Below, in pieces: positions 46,489-55,021 of a stretch of 64,000 nt of DNA (positions are counted from its first letter, which is position 1; every line of letters starts with the position of its first letter). The notes beneath the pieces are model-generated. The model was not told the DNA's origin and did not search any database. It saw only the letters and a program-made list of their open reading frames with translations. Position numbers and translations under genes: made by a program. This DNA comes from an uncultured Erythrobacter sp. (GTDB taxonomy: Bacteria; Pseudomonadota; Alphaproteobacteria; Sphingomonadales; Sphingomonadaceae): positions 124,001 through 188,000 of the forward strand of contig CANKYZ010000004.1 in the NCBI GenBank assembly GCA_947488325.1, written 5' to 3'.

Positions 46489-47105
46489 GGCGCGGCAAGA
46501 CGTGGTGGTTGCTGCGTCAAGCGAACGAGGCTCCAGTCATAGCCAAGCTCGCGAACTCGCGCCTCCAACATCGCGGCGAGCTCTGGATCGGGCTGCGGTT
46601 CGCGCGTCAGCATCCAAAGGTAGCGGCCGCTTGGTTCACCCACGATTGACCAAGGATATGTTCCGCTCGCATCAGCCTCGCCCCGATCCAGAACCCAATA
46701 GTCGCCATAGAAAGGGCCGAAGAAACTGACTCTCAGCTTGGCACCTTCGCTGCCTTCGGTGATTTTGGCTCGACCGGTCGATTGCTCAAACTCACCGTCT
46801 AACCCGCCTTTGAAACACGAATTGACCACTCGGATGCGGATGTCGCGTGTAGATACGCGCTTCTCTGGCTCGATCAGAGAATACTCAGCAACGACACCTT
46901 CGCAGCCTGTTTGAAAGGGGGCTTCGTACCGGCCATATTCGTACCATGTGCCAAGATAAGCGTTGAGGATGATTGGTTTGTCGGGCTCTGGCACCGCCAC
47001 ATTGCCAACGGAACCGGGTGAGCCAACACAAGCGGACAGCGCCGCAAGAGCGGCGGTTAAAAACAGCATGCGAAATGGCGCGCGAGAGGATTGAAATCGG
47101 GTCAT
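46485..47105 (-). CDS. Outer membrane lipoprotein lipocalin (Blc-like)
   Basis: 206 aa with a lipoprotein signal peptide (lipobox LSAC). The lipocalin SCR1 motif is YLGTWYEYGRYEAPFQTGC, and the late PSGRYLWMLTREP strand is also typical of Blc. Bacterial lipocalins bind lysophospholipids or fatty acids in envelope maintenance. Two Cys in the mature domain (QTGC and SCFKGG) may form a disulfide. First gene of the pair with the YaiI-like gene. Confidence 0.92.
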   Translation of the reverse strand: MTRFQSSRAPFRMLFLTAALAALSACVGSPGSVGNVAVPEPDKPIILNAYLGTWYEYGRYEAPFQTGCEGVVAEYSLIEPEKRVSTRDIRIRVVNSCFKGGLDGEFEQSTGRAKITEGSEGAKLRVSFFGPFYGDYWVLDRGEADASGTYPWSIVGEPSGRYLWMLTREPQPDPELAAMLEARVRELGYDWSLVRLTQQPPRLAAP

Positions 47106-47418
47106 GTGACGTGGTTTAGCCGTGATGACGCATTAAAGGACAGCTATAATCGATCTGTGAAAAAGCAATGCACTGGGTCGTTTGCATGATTGCGCTGAAC
47201 AATAATTAGCCATCCACGCAATTGTGTGCTACATCGTTTATGCTGACGTCGGAATTTGCGACGGACTTCGAGATTTGACGACCGCCGCTTGCCTCAGGCT
47301 TTCCGCTTTTGGCCCCGGCGTAAACCAGACGACGACTTCCTTTTCCCTGAACGATCTTAAGCACGACCCACACGGCGATCCGCCGTGGGGGAATATACGT
47401 TCTTGAAAGGAACACATC
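47106..47418. other. 313-base divergent region, lipocalin and cold-shock promoters plus csp leader
   Basis: Non-coding. It must hold both the leftward lipocalin promoter and the rightward cold-shock promoter. The right part probably forms the csp 5' leader and contains a strong hairpin at 47371-47387. The -10/-35 elements are not clear enough to name. Confidence 0.5.
47371..47387 (+). promoter_or_regulatory. Hairpin in the csp 5' leader
   Basis: CACGGCG (47371-47377), loop ATC, CGCCGTG (47381-47387): a perfect 7-bp GC-rich stem about 30 bases before the cold-shock ATG and 20 bases before its Shine-Dalgarno (AAAGGAA). Cold-shock leaders often refold with temperature; whether this stem acts that way is inference. 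Confidence 0.55.
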
Positions 47419-47631
47419 ATGGCCAAGACTGGCACCGTCAAATTTTTCAACTCCGACAAGGGCTATGGCTTCATTCAGCCTGACGATGGTTCGAACGACA
47501 GCTTCGTTCACATCAGTGCCGTGCAAGCCGCTGGTATGCACAGCCTCGATAAAGAACAGCGTCTTAACTACGACGTCGAAATTGGCCGGAATGGCAAGGA
47601 AAGCGCGACCAATTTGTCGGCTGCTGACTAA
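47419..47631 (+). CDS. Cold shock domain protein (CspA family)
   Basis: 70 aa single cold-shock domain, an RNA/ssDNA chaperone. RNP1 is KGYGFIQPD and RNP2 is SFVHISAV; the start MAKTGTVKFFNSDKG is canonical. AAAGGAA precedes the ATG. A perfect 8-bp hairpin follows 13 bases after the stop, before a small conserved gene. Confidence 0.96.
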   Translation: MAKTGTVKFFNSDKGYGFIQPDDGSNDSFVHISAVQAAGMHSLDKEQRLNYDVEIGRNGKESATNLSAAD

Positions 47632-47644
47632 AATTTACGCATTA

Positions 47645-47673
47645 GGGGGCGCGCTGTTTGATGGTGCGCCCCC
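47645..47673 (+). terminator. GC-rich hairpin after the cold-shock gene
   Basis: GGGGGCGC (47645-47652) pairs perfectly with GCGCCCCC (47666-47673), 13-base loop. There is no T-tract after it, so it is more likely a transcript-stabilising or processing stem than an efficient Rho-independent terminator. It separates the csp coding region from the 75-aa gene. Confidence 0.5.
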
Positions 47674-47715
47674 ACTGCACTTCGCCTTCTCCGTTCATTC
47701 CAGCAGGAGCCATAT

Positions 47716-47943
47716 ATGGCCCAGACCTATGATTTTTATCGCGAGCGCGCCGATGCAGCTGCGATCGCCGCCGAAAAGGCGACGCTGGATAATGTCCGCG
47801 ACCGTGAACTGCGTTCTGAAAAGACATGGCGTGCACTGGCTGATCAGGCCCGTAAAGTCGCCGAAGATCGCGCTCAGGCTGAGGCTGAACGCGAAGCCCG
47901 CCGCGCTGCAGAGGCGATGGACCAACAATTAAGCGAACAATAG
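47716..47943 (+). CDS. Small Ala/Glu/Arg-rich helical protein downstream of csp
   Basis: 75 aa, MAQTYDFYRERADAAAIAAE followed by a continuous charged amphipathic helix (RAQAEAEREARRAAEAMDQQ), probably coiled coil. No signal peptide. The start follows CAGCAGGAG about ten bases upstream. Small proteins of this composition follow csp genes in related bacteria as I recall; function unknown. Confidence 0.7.
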   Translation: MAQTYDFYRERADAAAIAAEKATLDNVRDRELRSEKTWRALADQARKVAEDRAQAEAEREARRAAEAMDQQLSEQ

Positions 47944-48269
47944 AAGCAGGTGTATCAGTTTCGGCCTTGTCCGAACCAAGATACCCTGAATTTCTTCCCT
48001 CACAAAATTGTCATTGACGTTGCGGATGAAGATTTTCTCCACTTGATGCCCCATGCCTCATTCGGTTCCAGCACCTGCCGTGATGCTCACTCTCGCGTCT
48101 GTCGTACCTAATCCGTACGCTCAAAAGGCGGGTGCCGCGTTGTAATGCAGGATTTCTCGGATGATTTGAAGCGCGTTTACCGTCTGGTAACCAACGAAAA
48201 TCATTGCGTAACTCATCTCCAATACCCAGATTGATAGAAGAGAGACGCAATCGCGAGGAGACGCGCATC
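47944..48269. other. 326-base gap upstream of hpf
   Basis: No gene supported on either strand. It contains the promoter of the ribosome hibernation factor gene. A weak hairpin (GTTTACC-GTCT-GGTAAC near 48176-48192) is the only structure I see. Minus-strand open frame 48011-48631 is antisense to hpf. Confidence 0.45.
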
Positions 48270-48614
48270 ATGCAGTTCCAATTCAATTCCGACAGTTCCG
48301 TTATGGGCACAGAAAACGTTGCAGAGCGGATTGAGGAGATGGTTCGTGAAAAGCTTGCGCGGTTTGAAGATCGCCTGACAAGGATCGAAGTGCATGTCTC
48401 AGATGTCAACGCGGCAAAACATGGTGAGGATGACAAACATTGCATGATCGAAGCGCGTCCACGCGGCGGCAAGCCAATCGGAGTTACTGGAAAAGCTGAT
48501 AAGGTTGACGACGCAGCCCGCCGAGCAGCGAACATTCTGGCACAACGATTGGAGCGGTTGTTTGGCAAAGGTGAAAAGCACAAGCACGAACCGCGCCCTG
48601 ACAAGGTGCTTTGA
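48270..48614 (+). CDS. hpf: Ribosome hibernation promoting factor-like protein (short HPF/RaiA)
   Basis: 114 aa from ATG 48270 (MQFQFNSDSSV; GAGGAG upstream). The RaiA/HPF domain is visible: IEEMVREKLARFEDRLTRIE helix, VHVSDVNAAK strand and AARRAANILAQRLERLF helix, with a basic tail (GKGEKHKHEPRPDK). This is the short form, without the C-terminal dimerisation domain of the long alphaproteobacterial HPF. It would bind the 30S A/P site in stationary phase. Confidence 0.85.
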   Translation: MQFQFNSDSSVMGTENVAERIEEMVREKLARFEDRLTRIEVHVSDVNAAKHGEDDKHCMIEARPRGGKPIGVTGKADKVDDAARRAANILAQRLERLFGKGEKHKHEPRPDKVL

Positions 48615-48665
48615 TCTAGAGCCACGTCCATCGCTCGTTAAGGAACGAGGGGGAAGAATTGGGTC

Positions 48666-49145
48666 ATGCAACAAAAGACCATTCTAGTTCGCCCGATCTT
48701 TCTCAAACCGCTCACTGCACTGGCTGTGCTGGCTTTCACCCCTGTGATAGCCTCTTGCTCGGTCGCTGAAGCGCAGACCAACGACGCATCAGAAGGCGCT
48801 GAGCAGGCAGCGCGCGAGCAAGGTGGGCGCCAGTGCTTCTTTGCCAGGCAGGTAACAGGCTTTCGCAACATCGACGAAGAAGGTGGTGGGGAAAGTGACA
48901 CGCGCATTCTGGTCGATGTCCGCGCGGCTGATACGTTTGAATTCGAACTCCAGCGCCGCTGCCCTGAACTGCGATTTGCCCGCAGCATAGCCTTTGACCA
49001 AACCGGGGTGGGGCGCATTTGTAACGGACTGGATGTGGACTTGATCGTACCAGACGTGAACCTTGGACCCCAGCGTTGTCGGGTGAGAATGGTGCGCAAG
49101 CTTGAACCGGGTGAACCGGGAACACGGGCGGGTGCCAAAGATTAG
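48666..49145 (+). CDS. Secreted DUF6491-like protein
   Basis: 159 aa. An N-terminal hydrophobic region (FLKPLTALAVLAFTPVIASC) could be a lipoprotein signal, with IASC as a loose lipobox. The mature domain has four spaced cysteines (QCFF, RRCPEL, RICNGL, QRCRVR) and the FELQRRCPELRFARSIAFD block seen in DUF6491 proteins. Function unknown. It follows hpf by 51 bases, with a 6-bp hairpin (CTCGTT-AAGG-AACGAG, 48634-48649) just before the ribosome site. Confidence 0.65.
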   Translation: MQQKTILVRPIFLKPLTALAVLAFTPVIASCSVAEAQTNDASEGAEQAAREQGGRQCFFARQVTGFRNIDEEGGGESDTRILVDVRAADTFEFELQRRCPELRFARSIAFDQTGVGRICNGLDVDLIVPDVNLGPQRCRVRMVRKLEPGEPGTRAGAKD

Positions 49146-49148
49146 ATC

Positions 49149-50117
49149 CTATTCCGGCACGCCCAGGAATTGCGCAATTCTACTCCAATCACTTGACACA
49201 GCTTCACGCCCACGGTCGATGTTTTCTTTAATCAGGGAGGGGTCAAACTCGAGCCTGTCATACAGTTCGCAGGGCGGCTGAATTACCATTGCGGGCGCCA
49301 TATCAAACCGTTTAATTTCTGCGGTAACCGGGCGCATTATTCGTTCAATCGCATCGGAGTCTAATCCTTGCTGTTCCAATTGGCGACGCTGATCGGATTC
49401 CGCTTCCAAAAGCCGGTTCATCAGTTCAACGTTTTTAACATCGTTATTGCCAACTTCACGCGTCAGAAGTTCCACCGATTGGAGGCCAATCTTTATCAGA
49501 TTGTCGTACTTCACCGGCGGCGGGTGCAAGGGTGCTTCTGCTCGTACAACCAAAACCGCACGCGGGCGTTCTTTCAGCGCGGCGTCAAACGGCGTCACAT
49601 CGCGAACGCCGCCATCGACCCATTTTTCTTCTCTGCCTTGATCATCAACGGAATCATGCGGAGGAAAGAATGGTGGCTGGGCAGAGCTGGCATAGACCCA
49701 GTCTGCAATATCTCCGGCTTTCTCCGTCACGATGCGCAGTTCACCAGTGGCTATATTCACGACCGCAATCCGCAATGCTTTGGATGTTGAGCGGATTTTG
49801 CGGTCATCGAACATCTCGGAAAGCAGATATCTTAGCGGAGTGGGATCGTAGAGCGAGTCCAGCCCCGCAACGATGGGCACAACTAGGCCGCCTTGGTCAC
49901 GATAAATTGAGCAATTGTCGGTAATGTCGGTCCAAAACTCAACCAATCGACCAACATCATTTTGGACCACGGCAGCTGCCTGGATTGCCCCGGTCGAGGT
50001 GCCTGCTGCCGTTTCAAAATCCACTCCGCGAACGCGGATGAGCTCGTCCAGCACACCCACCTGAAATGCGCCTCTTGCGCCCCCTCCGCTCAACGCCAAT
50101 GCCAATCCGTCGGCCAT
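49149..50117 (-). CDS. Patatin-like phospholipase
   Basis: 322 aa. Oxyanion-hole motif ALSGGGARGAFQVGVL, nucleophile S41 in AAGTSTGAI and catalytic D168 in KWVDGGVRDV form the patatin Ser/Asp dyad. It lacks a signal peptide, so it probably acts on membrane lipids from the cytoplasm or after export by another route. The C-terminal third has a helical region (RRQLEQQGLDSDAIERIMRP). It ends 3 bases from the convergent DUF6491 gene. Confidence 0.92.
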   Translation of the reverse strand: MADGLALALSGGGARGAFQVGVLDELIRVRGVDFETAAGTSTGAIQAAAVVQNDVGRLVEFWTDITDNCSIYRDQGGLVVPIVAGLDSLYDPTPLRYLLSEMFDDRKIRSTSKALRIAVVNIATGELRIVTEKAGDIADWVYASSAQPPFFPPHDSVDDQGREEKWVDGGVRDVTPFDAALKERPRAVLVVRAEAPLHPPPVKYDNLIKIGLQSVELLTREVGNNDVKNVELMNRLLEAESDQRRQLEQQGLDSDAIERIMRPVTAEIKRFDMAPAMVIQPPCELYDRLEFDPSLIKENIDRGREAVSSDWSRIAQFLGVPE

Positions 50118-50359
50118 ACTCCCCCCCCTCTGATCATCGCATCCCTAATTGGGGCCTACAGCGATATTCACTTGATCTGCAATGATAAGACTATGTTCCG
50201 GCCTCAGATGTGGTGATTACGGATAGGCCGCGTCATATTGCATCCAGCGTATCCAATCGCGCGTAGCCAACGTAAATGTGATAGAGAATTGCTCAAACAC
50301 TGCGGACCTGAGACCGATCAGACCGCTCAAATTGAACAAAAAACCAAAGGATAGTTTCC

Positions 50360-50929
50360 ATGAATATGCCGAAACTTACGCTCGTATCCATCATTGTTCT
50401 CGCGTTGTACGCTTGCGCACCTGATGGCGGGGGTGATGATTCCATGATGGCCGATGGAGGTCCACTGGCTGAAGTAACCGGCGCTTCGGGTACCATTATT
50501 GATGTGGCGCAGGGTGATCAAAGCTTCACAACTCTTACCGCCGCAGTAACCGCTGCTGATCTGACGGATACCCTTTCAGGTGAAGGGCCCTTCACAGTCT
50601 TTGCGCCGACCAACGATGCGTTTGCTAAAATTGACGAGGCCACTCTGACTGAATTGACCACCAACGACACTGAAACGCTTATTGCAATCCTGACCAATCA
50701 CGTGGTCGAGGGTGCAGTTGATGCCGGTACATTGGTTGCTGCGATCGAAGAGGCCAGCGATGAAGGCTACACAGTCACCACGGTCGGCGGAGGAAGCCTG
50801 ACTGCATCGCTTGTCGAGGGCGCGGTTGTCCTGACAGATGCCCATGGCGGAACATCGACTGTCATCGCGACGGATGTTGAAGCATCGAACGGTCTGATCC
50901 ACGCAATCGATACCGTGCTGATGCCGTAA
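50360..50929 (+). CDS. Fasciclin-domain lipoprotein
   Basis: 189 aa with a lipoprotein signal (lipobox LYAC, then acidic Gly/Asp linker). One fasciclin (FAS1) domain: SFTTLTAAVTAADLTDTLSG, GPFTVFAPTNDAFAKI, ILTNHVVEGAVDA and VEASNGLIHAIDTVLMP. FAS1 domains mediate adhesion or matrix contact; in bacteria many are exported stress proteins. AAAGG precedes the ATG. Confidence 0.92.
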   Translation: MNMPKLTLVSIIVLALYACAPDGGGDDSMMADGGPLAEVTGASGTIIDVAQGDQSFTTLTAAVTAADLTDTLSGEGPFTVFAPTNDAFAKIDEATLTELTTNDTETLIAILTNHVVEGAVDAGTLVAAIEEASDEGYTVTTVGGGSLTASLVEGAVVLTDAHGGTSTVIATDVEASNGLIHAIDTVLMP

Positions 50930-51064
50930 CTTCGGCTTTGATGAACAGCGACATGTGAGGGCAGACCTAGATCGGGGCCGCCTTTTGCGTTTGTGGCCTG
51001 CATTATCTAATACTGCTCCACACGCCACTTTCTTGCCACTTGCCCTCGATGATCGGGAGTAGTC

Positions 51065-51511
51065 ATGCGACATGAGTTGCAAACGCTTATCGCAGTCTCG
51101 TCTGCACTGTTTCTATCCGGCTGCACGCAAGAAGCAGGAGAGATCAGCCGTGACGCGCAGGCTTTTGATGGTATCGCTGACACAGAAAATGTAACGCTTT
51201 TGGGCAACGAACCATTCTGGAACCTTGATATTGACCCTGACGGGAAGGGCTTTACTGCTCGCTATTCCACTCCTGAAAATATTGAAGGTTCGCAATTCGC
51301 AATGTTGCGATTTGCGGGGAATAATGGCGTGGGCTTCAATGGCGAGCTGAACAGTGAGACTGTGCAGGTTACAGTGACGCCAGAAGAATGCAGCGATGGT
51401 ATGAGTGACCGTTCTTATCCATACACAGCGACTGTCGCGATAGGCGAAAGAACACTCTACGGTTGCGGTTACACAAGTGATGAACCTTTTAGCGGGGAGG
51501 AAAATCCATGA
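51065..51511 (+). CDS. Lipoprotein of the COG3650/YoaF-like group
   Basis: 148 aa; signal peptide with lipobox LSGC. The mature domain carries LLGNEPFWNLDIDPDG and CSDGMSDRSYPYTATV, motifs of COG3650-like proteins that often occur next to META/HslJ-domain proteins. Two further Cys (EECSDG and YGCGYT) could form a disulfide. Function unknown. It overlaps the next membrane gene by ATGA (51508-51511). Confidence 0.75.
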   Translation: MRHELQTLIAVSSALFLSGCTQEAGEISRDAQAFDGIADTENVTLLGNEPFWNLDIDPDGKGFTARYSTPENIEGSQFAMLRFAGNNGVGFNGELNSETVQVTVTPEECSDGMSDRSYPYTATVAIGERTLYGCGYTSDEPFSGEENP

Positions 51512-51903
51512 GTGATAATCTGAATGCAGGCCGAGTCGGCGCAGCCCTTGGCAGCGGCGGCGTTGGTAAAGGCTGGCGGACGTTCTTTTGGATGGCATGC
51601 ATCTTCAATTTTGCGGTTGGGTCGGTCGGCATGCTCTCGCCAGAATCCAGCCTTGATGGGCGGATTGTCGGCTTGCTCGTATTTTCCTTGGGTATCATCT
51701 ATTTGCTGGTTGCGCGCGATCCGCTGCGATTTGCCCCAGTCTTGTGGGCGGGTGTGGTTGGCAAGATAGGCGTTGTTGCACTGCTTGGACCCAATGCGAT
51801 TGCGCCCAGCGGCGATGCACTGATTGTTGGAATCCTTGCTCTCGATGCGTTGTTCGCTATCGGCTTCCTAGCGTTCCTTTTGAAGAATGGCGATGAGTCG
51901 TGA
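51508..51903 (+). CDS. Four-helix hypothetical membrane protein
   Basis: 131 aa with a Gly-rich soluble N-terminus (VGAALGSGGVGKGW) and four hydrophobic segments (about 27-45, 51-68, 76-95, 104-125). No motif recognised. Translationally coupled to the COG3650-like lipoprotein and followed 31 bases later by the GFA gene, so the three probably form one operon. Confidence 0.7.
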   Translation: MSDNLNAGRVGAALGSGGVGKGWRTFFWMACIFNFAVGSVGMLSPESSLDGRIVGLLVFSLGIIYLLVARDPLRFAPVLWAGVVGKIGVVALLGPNAIAPSGDALIVGILALDALFAIGFLAFLLKNGDES

Positions 51904-51934
51904 TGCGAGCAGCAGTCTTTGGAAGGAGTTACCA

Positions 51935-52339
51935 ATGAGCACGACTGGCGGCTGCCTATGCGGGCAGATTAGATATACATTGAATGCAGAGCCTCCGGTC
52001 TGTGTCACTTGTCATTGCAAGAATTGCCAACGTCAGGCGGGAACCGCCTTGTCGATCATCATCGGAGTGCCCGAAGATGCGGTTGAGATCATCGGTGAGG
52101 TAAAAACCTATAACGACACGGGCGATAGTGGCGCGATCGTTCGGCGCCAATTTTGCGGGAATTGCGGGTCGCCCGTCTTCACACGATTGGAACAACCGGG
52201 CCTGATGTTCATCAAAGCAGGCTCGCTGGATGATACATCGAACCTGCAACCGTCTTTCCATTGCTACACAAAGAGTAAGCAGGATTGGATGCCGCTAGGT
52301 GACATACCCGGTTATGAGACTGTTCCGCCGGGCATGTAG
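51935..52339 (+). CDS. GFA family (glutathione-dependent formaldehyde-activating-like) protein
   Basis: 134 aa from ATG 51935 (GGAAGGAG upstream). Zinc-binding cysteines are in GGCLCGQIRY, VTCHCKNCQRQ and QFCGNCGSPVF. GFA-fold proteins include Gfa and CENP-V; true glutathione-hydroxymethyl activity is not shown for most. Third gene of the small operon with the lipoprotein and membrane protein. Confidence 0.9.
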   Translation: MSTTGGCLCGQIRYTLNAEPPVCVTCHCKNCQRQAGTALSIIIGVPEDAVEIIGEVKTYNDTGDSGAIVRRQFCGNCGSPVFTRLEQPGLMFIKAGSLDDTSNLQPSFHCYTKSKQDWMPLGDIPGYETVPPGM

Positions 52340-52363
52340 GCTCAGTTATAGGCGCTCACCAGA

Positions 52364-53809
52364 TTAATACAGGCCCGGTATTTCGTATTGAGCAGCGTTA
52401 GGGCGTTCGGGTTGCAGAACCTCTCGACCACCTACTCCTTGGGCCGTCTGGCCTGAACGGCCGCTAATAGGTGTGCAGCTGCCTCCCGATAGGAAATCAA
52501 GCGCGGTTGTTATCGATGCCTCATTCGCATCGCCTAGTTGGGTGAAGATGTCATCATTTGCGACGCATGTGTTGGGTACAACGCCAGCAAGTCCATCGAA
52601 ATAGTCACCTTCATCATTGGCGTTGAGCGTTTGGAATGTCACGGCCCTGACGCGCAGATCGCAATCGTCAAAATCGAACCCAAACTGGCCAACAGGCTTA
52701 CCCGAAGTGTTCCCACCTATTAGCGCTACACTATCCGTATTCAGGTAAGGCAGCATCGAATTGATAACCAATTCGCTTGCTGACGCGGTGCTGCGAGTGC
52801 CGATAAAGGCAATCTTTGTCGCTTGCAGCGCATTGACCTCGTTCTCGAAGAATTCAGTTGAATTTTCCGAAGATTTGGAAGCGCGCAATACCGTTTGGCT
52901 CCAAAGCTGGCCGACTCTGCCTTCACCCAGCAAATCTCCGAACACTTCGGACACACTAACTAAGCCGCCGCCATTGTAGCGGAAGTCGATTATCAGCTCG
53001 GTCACGCCATTGGAGTTAAAAAGTTGGAAGGCATCGCGCAGTTCGTCTGCTGCTTCGCCAACGATAAATGTTCGCAAATTGAGATAACCGACACTTTTGC
53101 CGCCATCATTGATGATAAGCGCTCCGTAACGGTCTGAAATGGGATCAAGCGAGAAATCAGCTTTGGTAATGTTCGCTTCAATCACGGTGCCATCGACCTG
53201 AGCAAAACGGATGACGCGGGCGACGCCCGGATCGGACGGGCCAAGCGCGTCGACTACCGCTTGCCCGCCGCCTGATGCGAGTAATGACGAGACCGTTTGC
53301 AAACTGGCGCTGGTGGCTCCGATTGCGAGTAATTCCGTGCCGCGATCCATACCTGCCTGAAAGCCAGGCCCGTTCTCAAATGTTTCCAATAAGAAAACGC
53401 GGTTGTTCACGTTGTCGAAGGAAAGGCGGATGCCGAAACCCGCAGTCGATCCAGAATTGATCAGAGCGTTCTCTTCAGCAATGGAGGTGGCGAAAGTGAA
53501 GCCTTTGTCGCGCGATTGTGCGCGAGCCGGACCAACGCGCGCATCCAGGAAGCTTTGAACGGTGGTGAAATTTGCCGAATTAACCGAATTGTCGAGCAGG
53601 TTCGGGAATAAGTACCATTCGTTGAGCACATCATCGGCAAAGGCGATTTGGTTGGAGATGGCGCATGTCGCAGTCGGAGCGGCAGCCGCACTTCCGCCTT
53701 CCGAAGCGGTGCTGTTGTTGCTTGATCCACCACCTCCACAGGCGGCAAGGGCAATAGCAAGCGTTGCAGACACAGTCGTGCGACCGACGATTGGCATATT
53801 AATTTTCAT
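52364..53809 (-). CDS. S41-family peptidase lipoprotein
   Basis: 481 aa from ATG 53809, chosen because MKINMPIVGRTTVSATLAIA ends in lipobox LAAC followed by a Gly/Ser linker. A PDZ-like region (GFGIRLSFDNVNNRVFLLET, NGPGFQAGMDRGTELLAIG) precedes the protease core: ELIIDFRYNGGGLVS and the Ser-containing TRSTASASELVINSM. The C-terminal processing-peptidase family degrades or trims periplasmic proteins. A cysteine pair (DFDDCDL and PNTCVAND) lies in the C-terminal part. Confidence 0.88.
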   Translation of the reverse strand: MKINMPIVGRTTVSATLAIALAACGGGGSSNNSTASEGGSAAAAPTATCAISNQIAFADDVLNEWYLFPNLLDNSVNSANFTTVQSFLDARVGPARAQSRDKGFTFATSIAEENALINSGSTAGFGIRLSFDNVNNRVFLLETFENGPGFQAGMDRGTELLAIGATSASLQTVSSLLASGGGQAVVDALGPSDPGVARVIRFAQVDGTVIEANITKADFSLDPISDRYGALIINDGGKSVGYLNLRTFIVGEAADELRDAFQLFNSNGVTELIIDFRYNGGGLVSVSEVFGDLLGEGRVGQLWSQTVLRASKSSENSTEFFENEVNALQATKIAFIGTRSTASASELVINSMLPYLNTDSVALIGGNTSGKPVGQFGFDFDDCDLRVRAVTFQTLNANDEGDYFDGLAGVVPNTCVANDDIFTQLGDANEASITTALDFLSGGSCTPISGRSGQTAQGVGGREVLQPERPNAAQYEIPGLY

Positions 53810-54051
53810 GAGAAGGAAGCGACTCCGGAAAAAATCTTGTAACATTTCACCTTCAAGGCATGGGTAGAACATGCCTCGCAGGCTACAAAAAGCAACCTTA
53901 TGTGGGTTGTCCACTGCCTAAAACCTGAATGGAAGGCTGTAATTCCACGTGTTTTTCGAGGTTTTCCTCAGAAACCGGGGCAAATCGCACTACTCTCCCT
54001 CGTTTTGCCCGGACGATCCTACTAGCTACTTAGACATGGAAAGACAGAATC

Positions 54052-54642
54052 ATGACTGATCTGCCCGATTGGCTTGCATCAAAACTGCCCGCTGCGGCTC
54101 GTCATCCGGGTTTGGCGATTGCCAGTCTAGGTGACGCCAAGACGTTTGCGAAAGGCGGGTTTGTTTTGACCAGCCCAGCCTTCGACGCGGGTGAAGAACT
54201 CGATCCTTGCTTCACGGCAAAGGAAGAAGACGCGGTTGCACCGCCGCTTGAATGGACTGCGCCGCCTCCGGGTTCGCAAGAACTGATAGTGATCGTTGAG
54301 GACGCGACTGAAGGCAGCGCCACGCCGCCTGCTCAATGGCTGGTCTGGGGTCTTGCCGGACAACGCGGAAAACTGCTTGAGGGCGAAATTCCACCACGCG
54401 CGGGTAAGAACGCGCATGGCAATTCAGAATGGTTGCTGCCCGATCCACCAGAAGGCGAAACGCGCCATTATGTATTTCAGATATTCGCAACTGACCTGCC
54501 TCTGACTTTGATGCCAGGGGCAAGTCGCGAAGAACTGATCGCATCGATTAAGGGGTTCGTTACAGGTTGTAACGTGCTTTACGCCCCATTCACTGGCACA
54601 CCTGCCGATGAAGATGCGTTCGAAGACGAAGATTTTGACTAA
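54052..54642 (+). CDS. PEBP family protein (YbhB/YbcL type)
   Basis: 196 aa. Phosphatidylethanolamine-binding-protein fold: PPLEWTAPPPGSQELIVIVED, TPPAQWLVWGL and HYVFQIFATDLPL are the ligand-pocket strands; the usual DPDAP loop is replaced by VEDATEGSATPP. No signal peptide, so cytoplasmic. Possible Raf-kinase-inhibitor-like or small-molecule binding role, not established. The SWIB gene follows 24 bases later on the same strand. Confidence 0.88.
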   Translation: MTDLPDWLASKLPAAARHPGLAIASLGDAKTFAKGGFVLTSPAFDAGEELDPCFTAKEEDAVAPPLEWTAPPPGSQELIVIVEDATEGSATPPAQWLVWGLAGQRGKLLEGEIPPRAGKNAHGNSEWLLPDPPEGETRHYVFQIFATDLPLTLMPGASREELIASIKGFVTGCNVLYAPFTGTPADEDAFEDEDFD

Positions 54643-54666
54643 CCCGCCATTATAGGGAGAAGAACC

Positions 54667-54918
54667 ATGGCTGGAAAAACAAATGCACTGCAGAAACCTG
54701 TGCAACTTTCGGGTGAACTTGAAGCGGTAATCGGCAAAGGTCCGATGACTCGTGCTCAGGTGACTTCAAAGATTTGGGAGTACATCAAGGGTAACAGCCT
54801 GCAGGATTCCAAGGACAAGCGTCAGATCAATCCTGATGGCAAGCTTAGCGCTGTTATCGGCAAAGATCAGATTTCGATGTTCAAGATGACGGCTGCTGTT
54901 TCTAAGCACCTCACCTAA
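54667..54918 (+). CDS. SWIB/MDM2-domain protein
   Basis: 83 aa, a single SWIB domain: LQKPVQLSGELEAVIGKGPM, SKIWEYIKGNSLQDSKDKRQ and LSAVIGKDQISMFKMTAAVS. In eukaryotes the fold belongs to chromatin remodelling; bacterial single-domain versions occur in chlamydiae and several proteobacteria, probably with DNA or topoisomerase. GGGAGAAGAACC precedes the ATG. It ends in a strong terminator. Confidence 0.93.
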   Translation: MAGKTNALQKPVQLSGELEAVIGKGPMTRAQVTSKIWEYIKGNSLQDSKDKRQINPDGKLSAVIGKDQISMFKMTAAVSKHLT

Positions 54919-54956
54919 GAGCGTTTCTGCCTGAACGGGTGGAGCATTAAATCAAC

Positions 54957-55007
54957 AAGCCGGTGGTGCAATACGATTGTTATCGCACCACCGGCTTTGT
55001 TGTTTTA
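54957..55007. terminator. Bidirectional Rho-independent terminator after SWIB
   Basis: AAGCCGGTGGTGC (54957-54969) pairs perfectly with GCACCACCGGCTT (54985-54997), loop 15 bases, followed by TGTTGTTTTAT. It ends the PEBP-SWIB transcript. On the other strand the same stem is followed by GTTGATTTAAT, so it may also terminate the convergent doxX-like gene. Confidence 0.88.
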
Positions 55008-55021
55008 TCCAGCACGCTTTC

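Noticed and set aside
45436-46542. 368-aa plus-strand open frame
   Set aside because: Runs antisense through the 44-aa gene and the YaiI-like gene; composition and lack of motifs mark it as a shadow.
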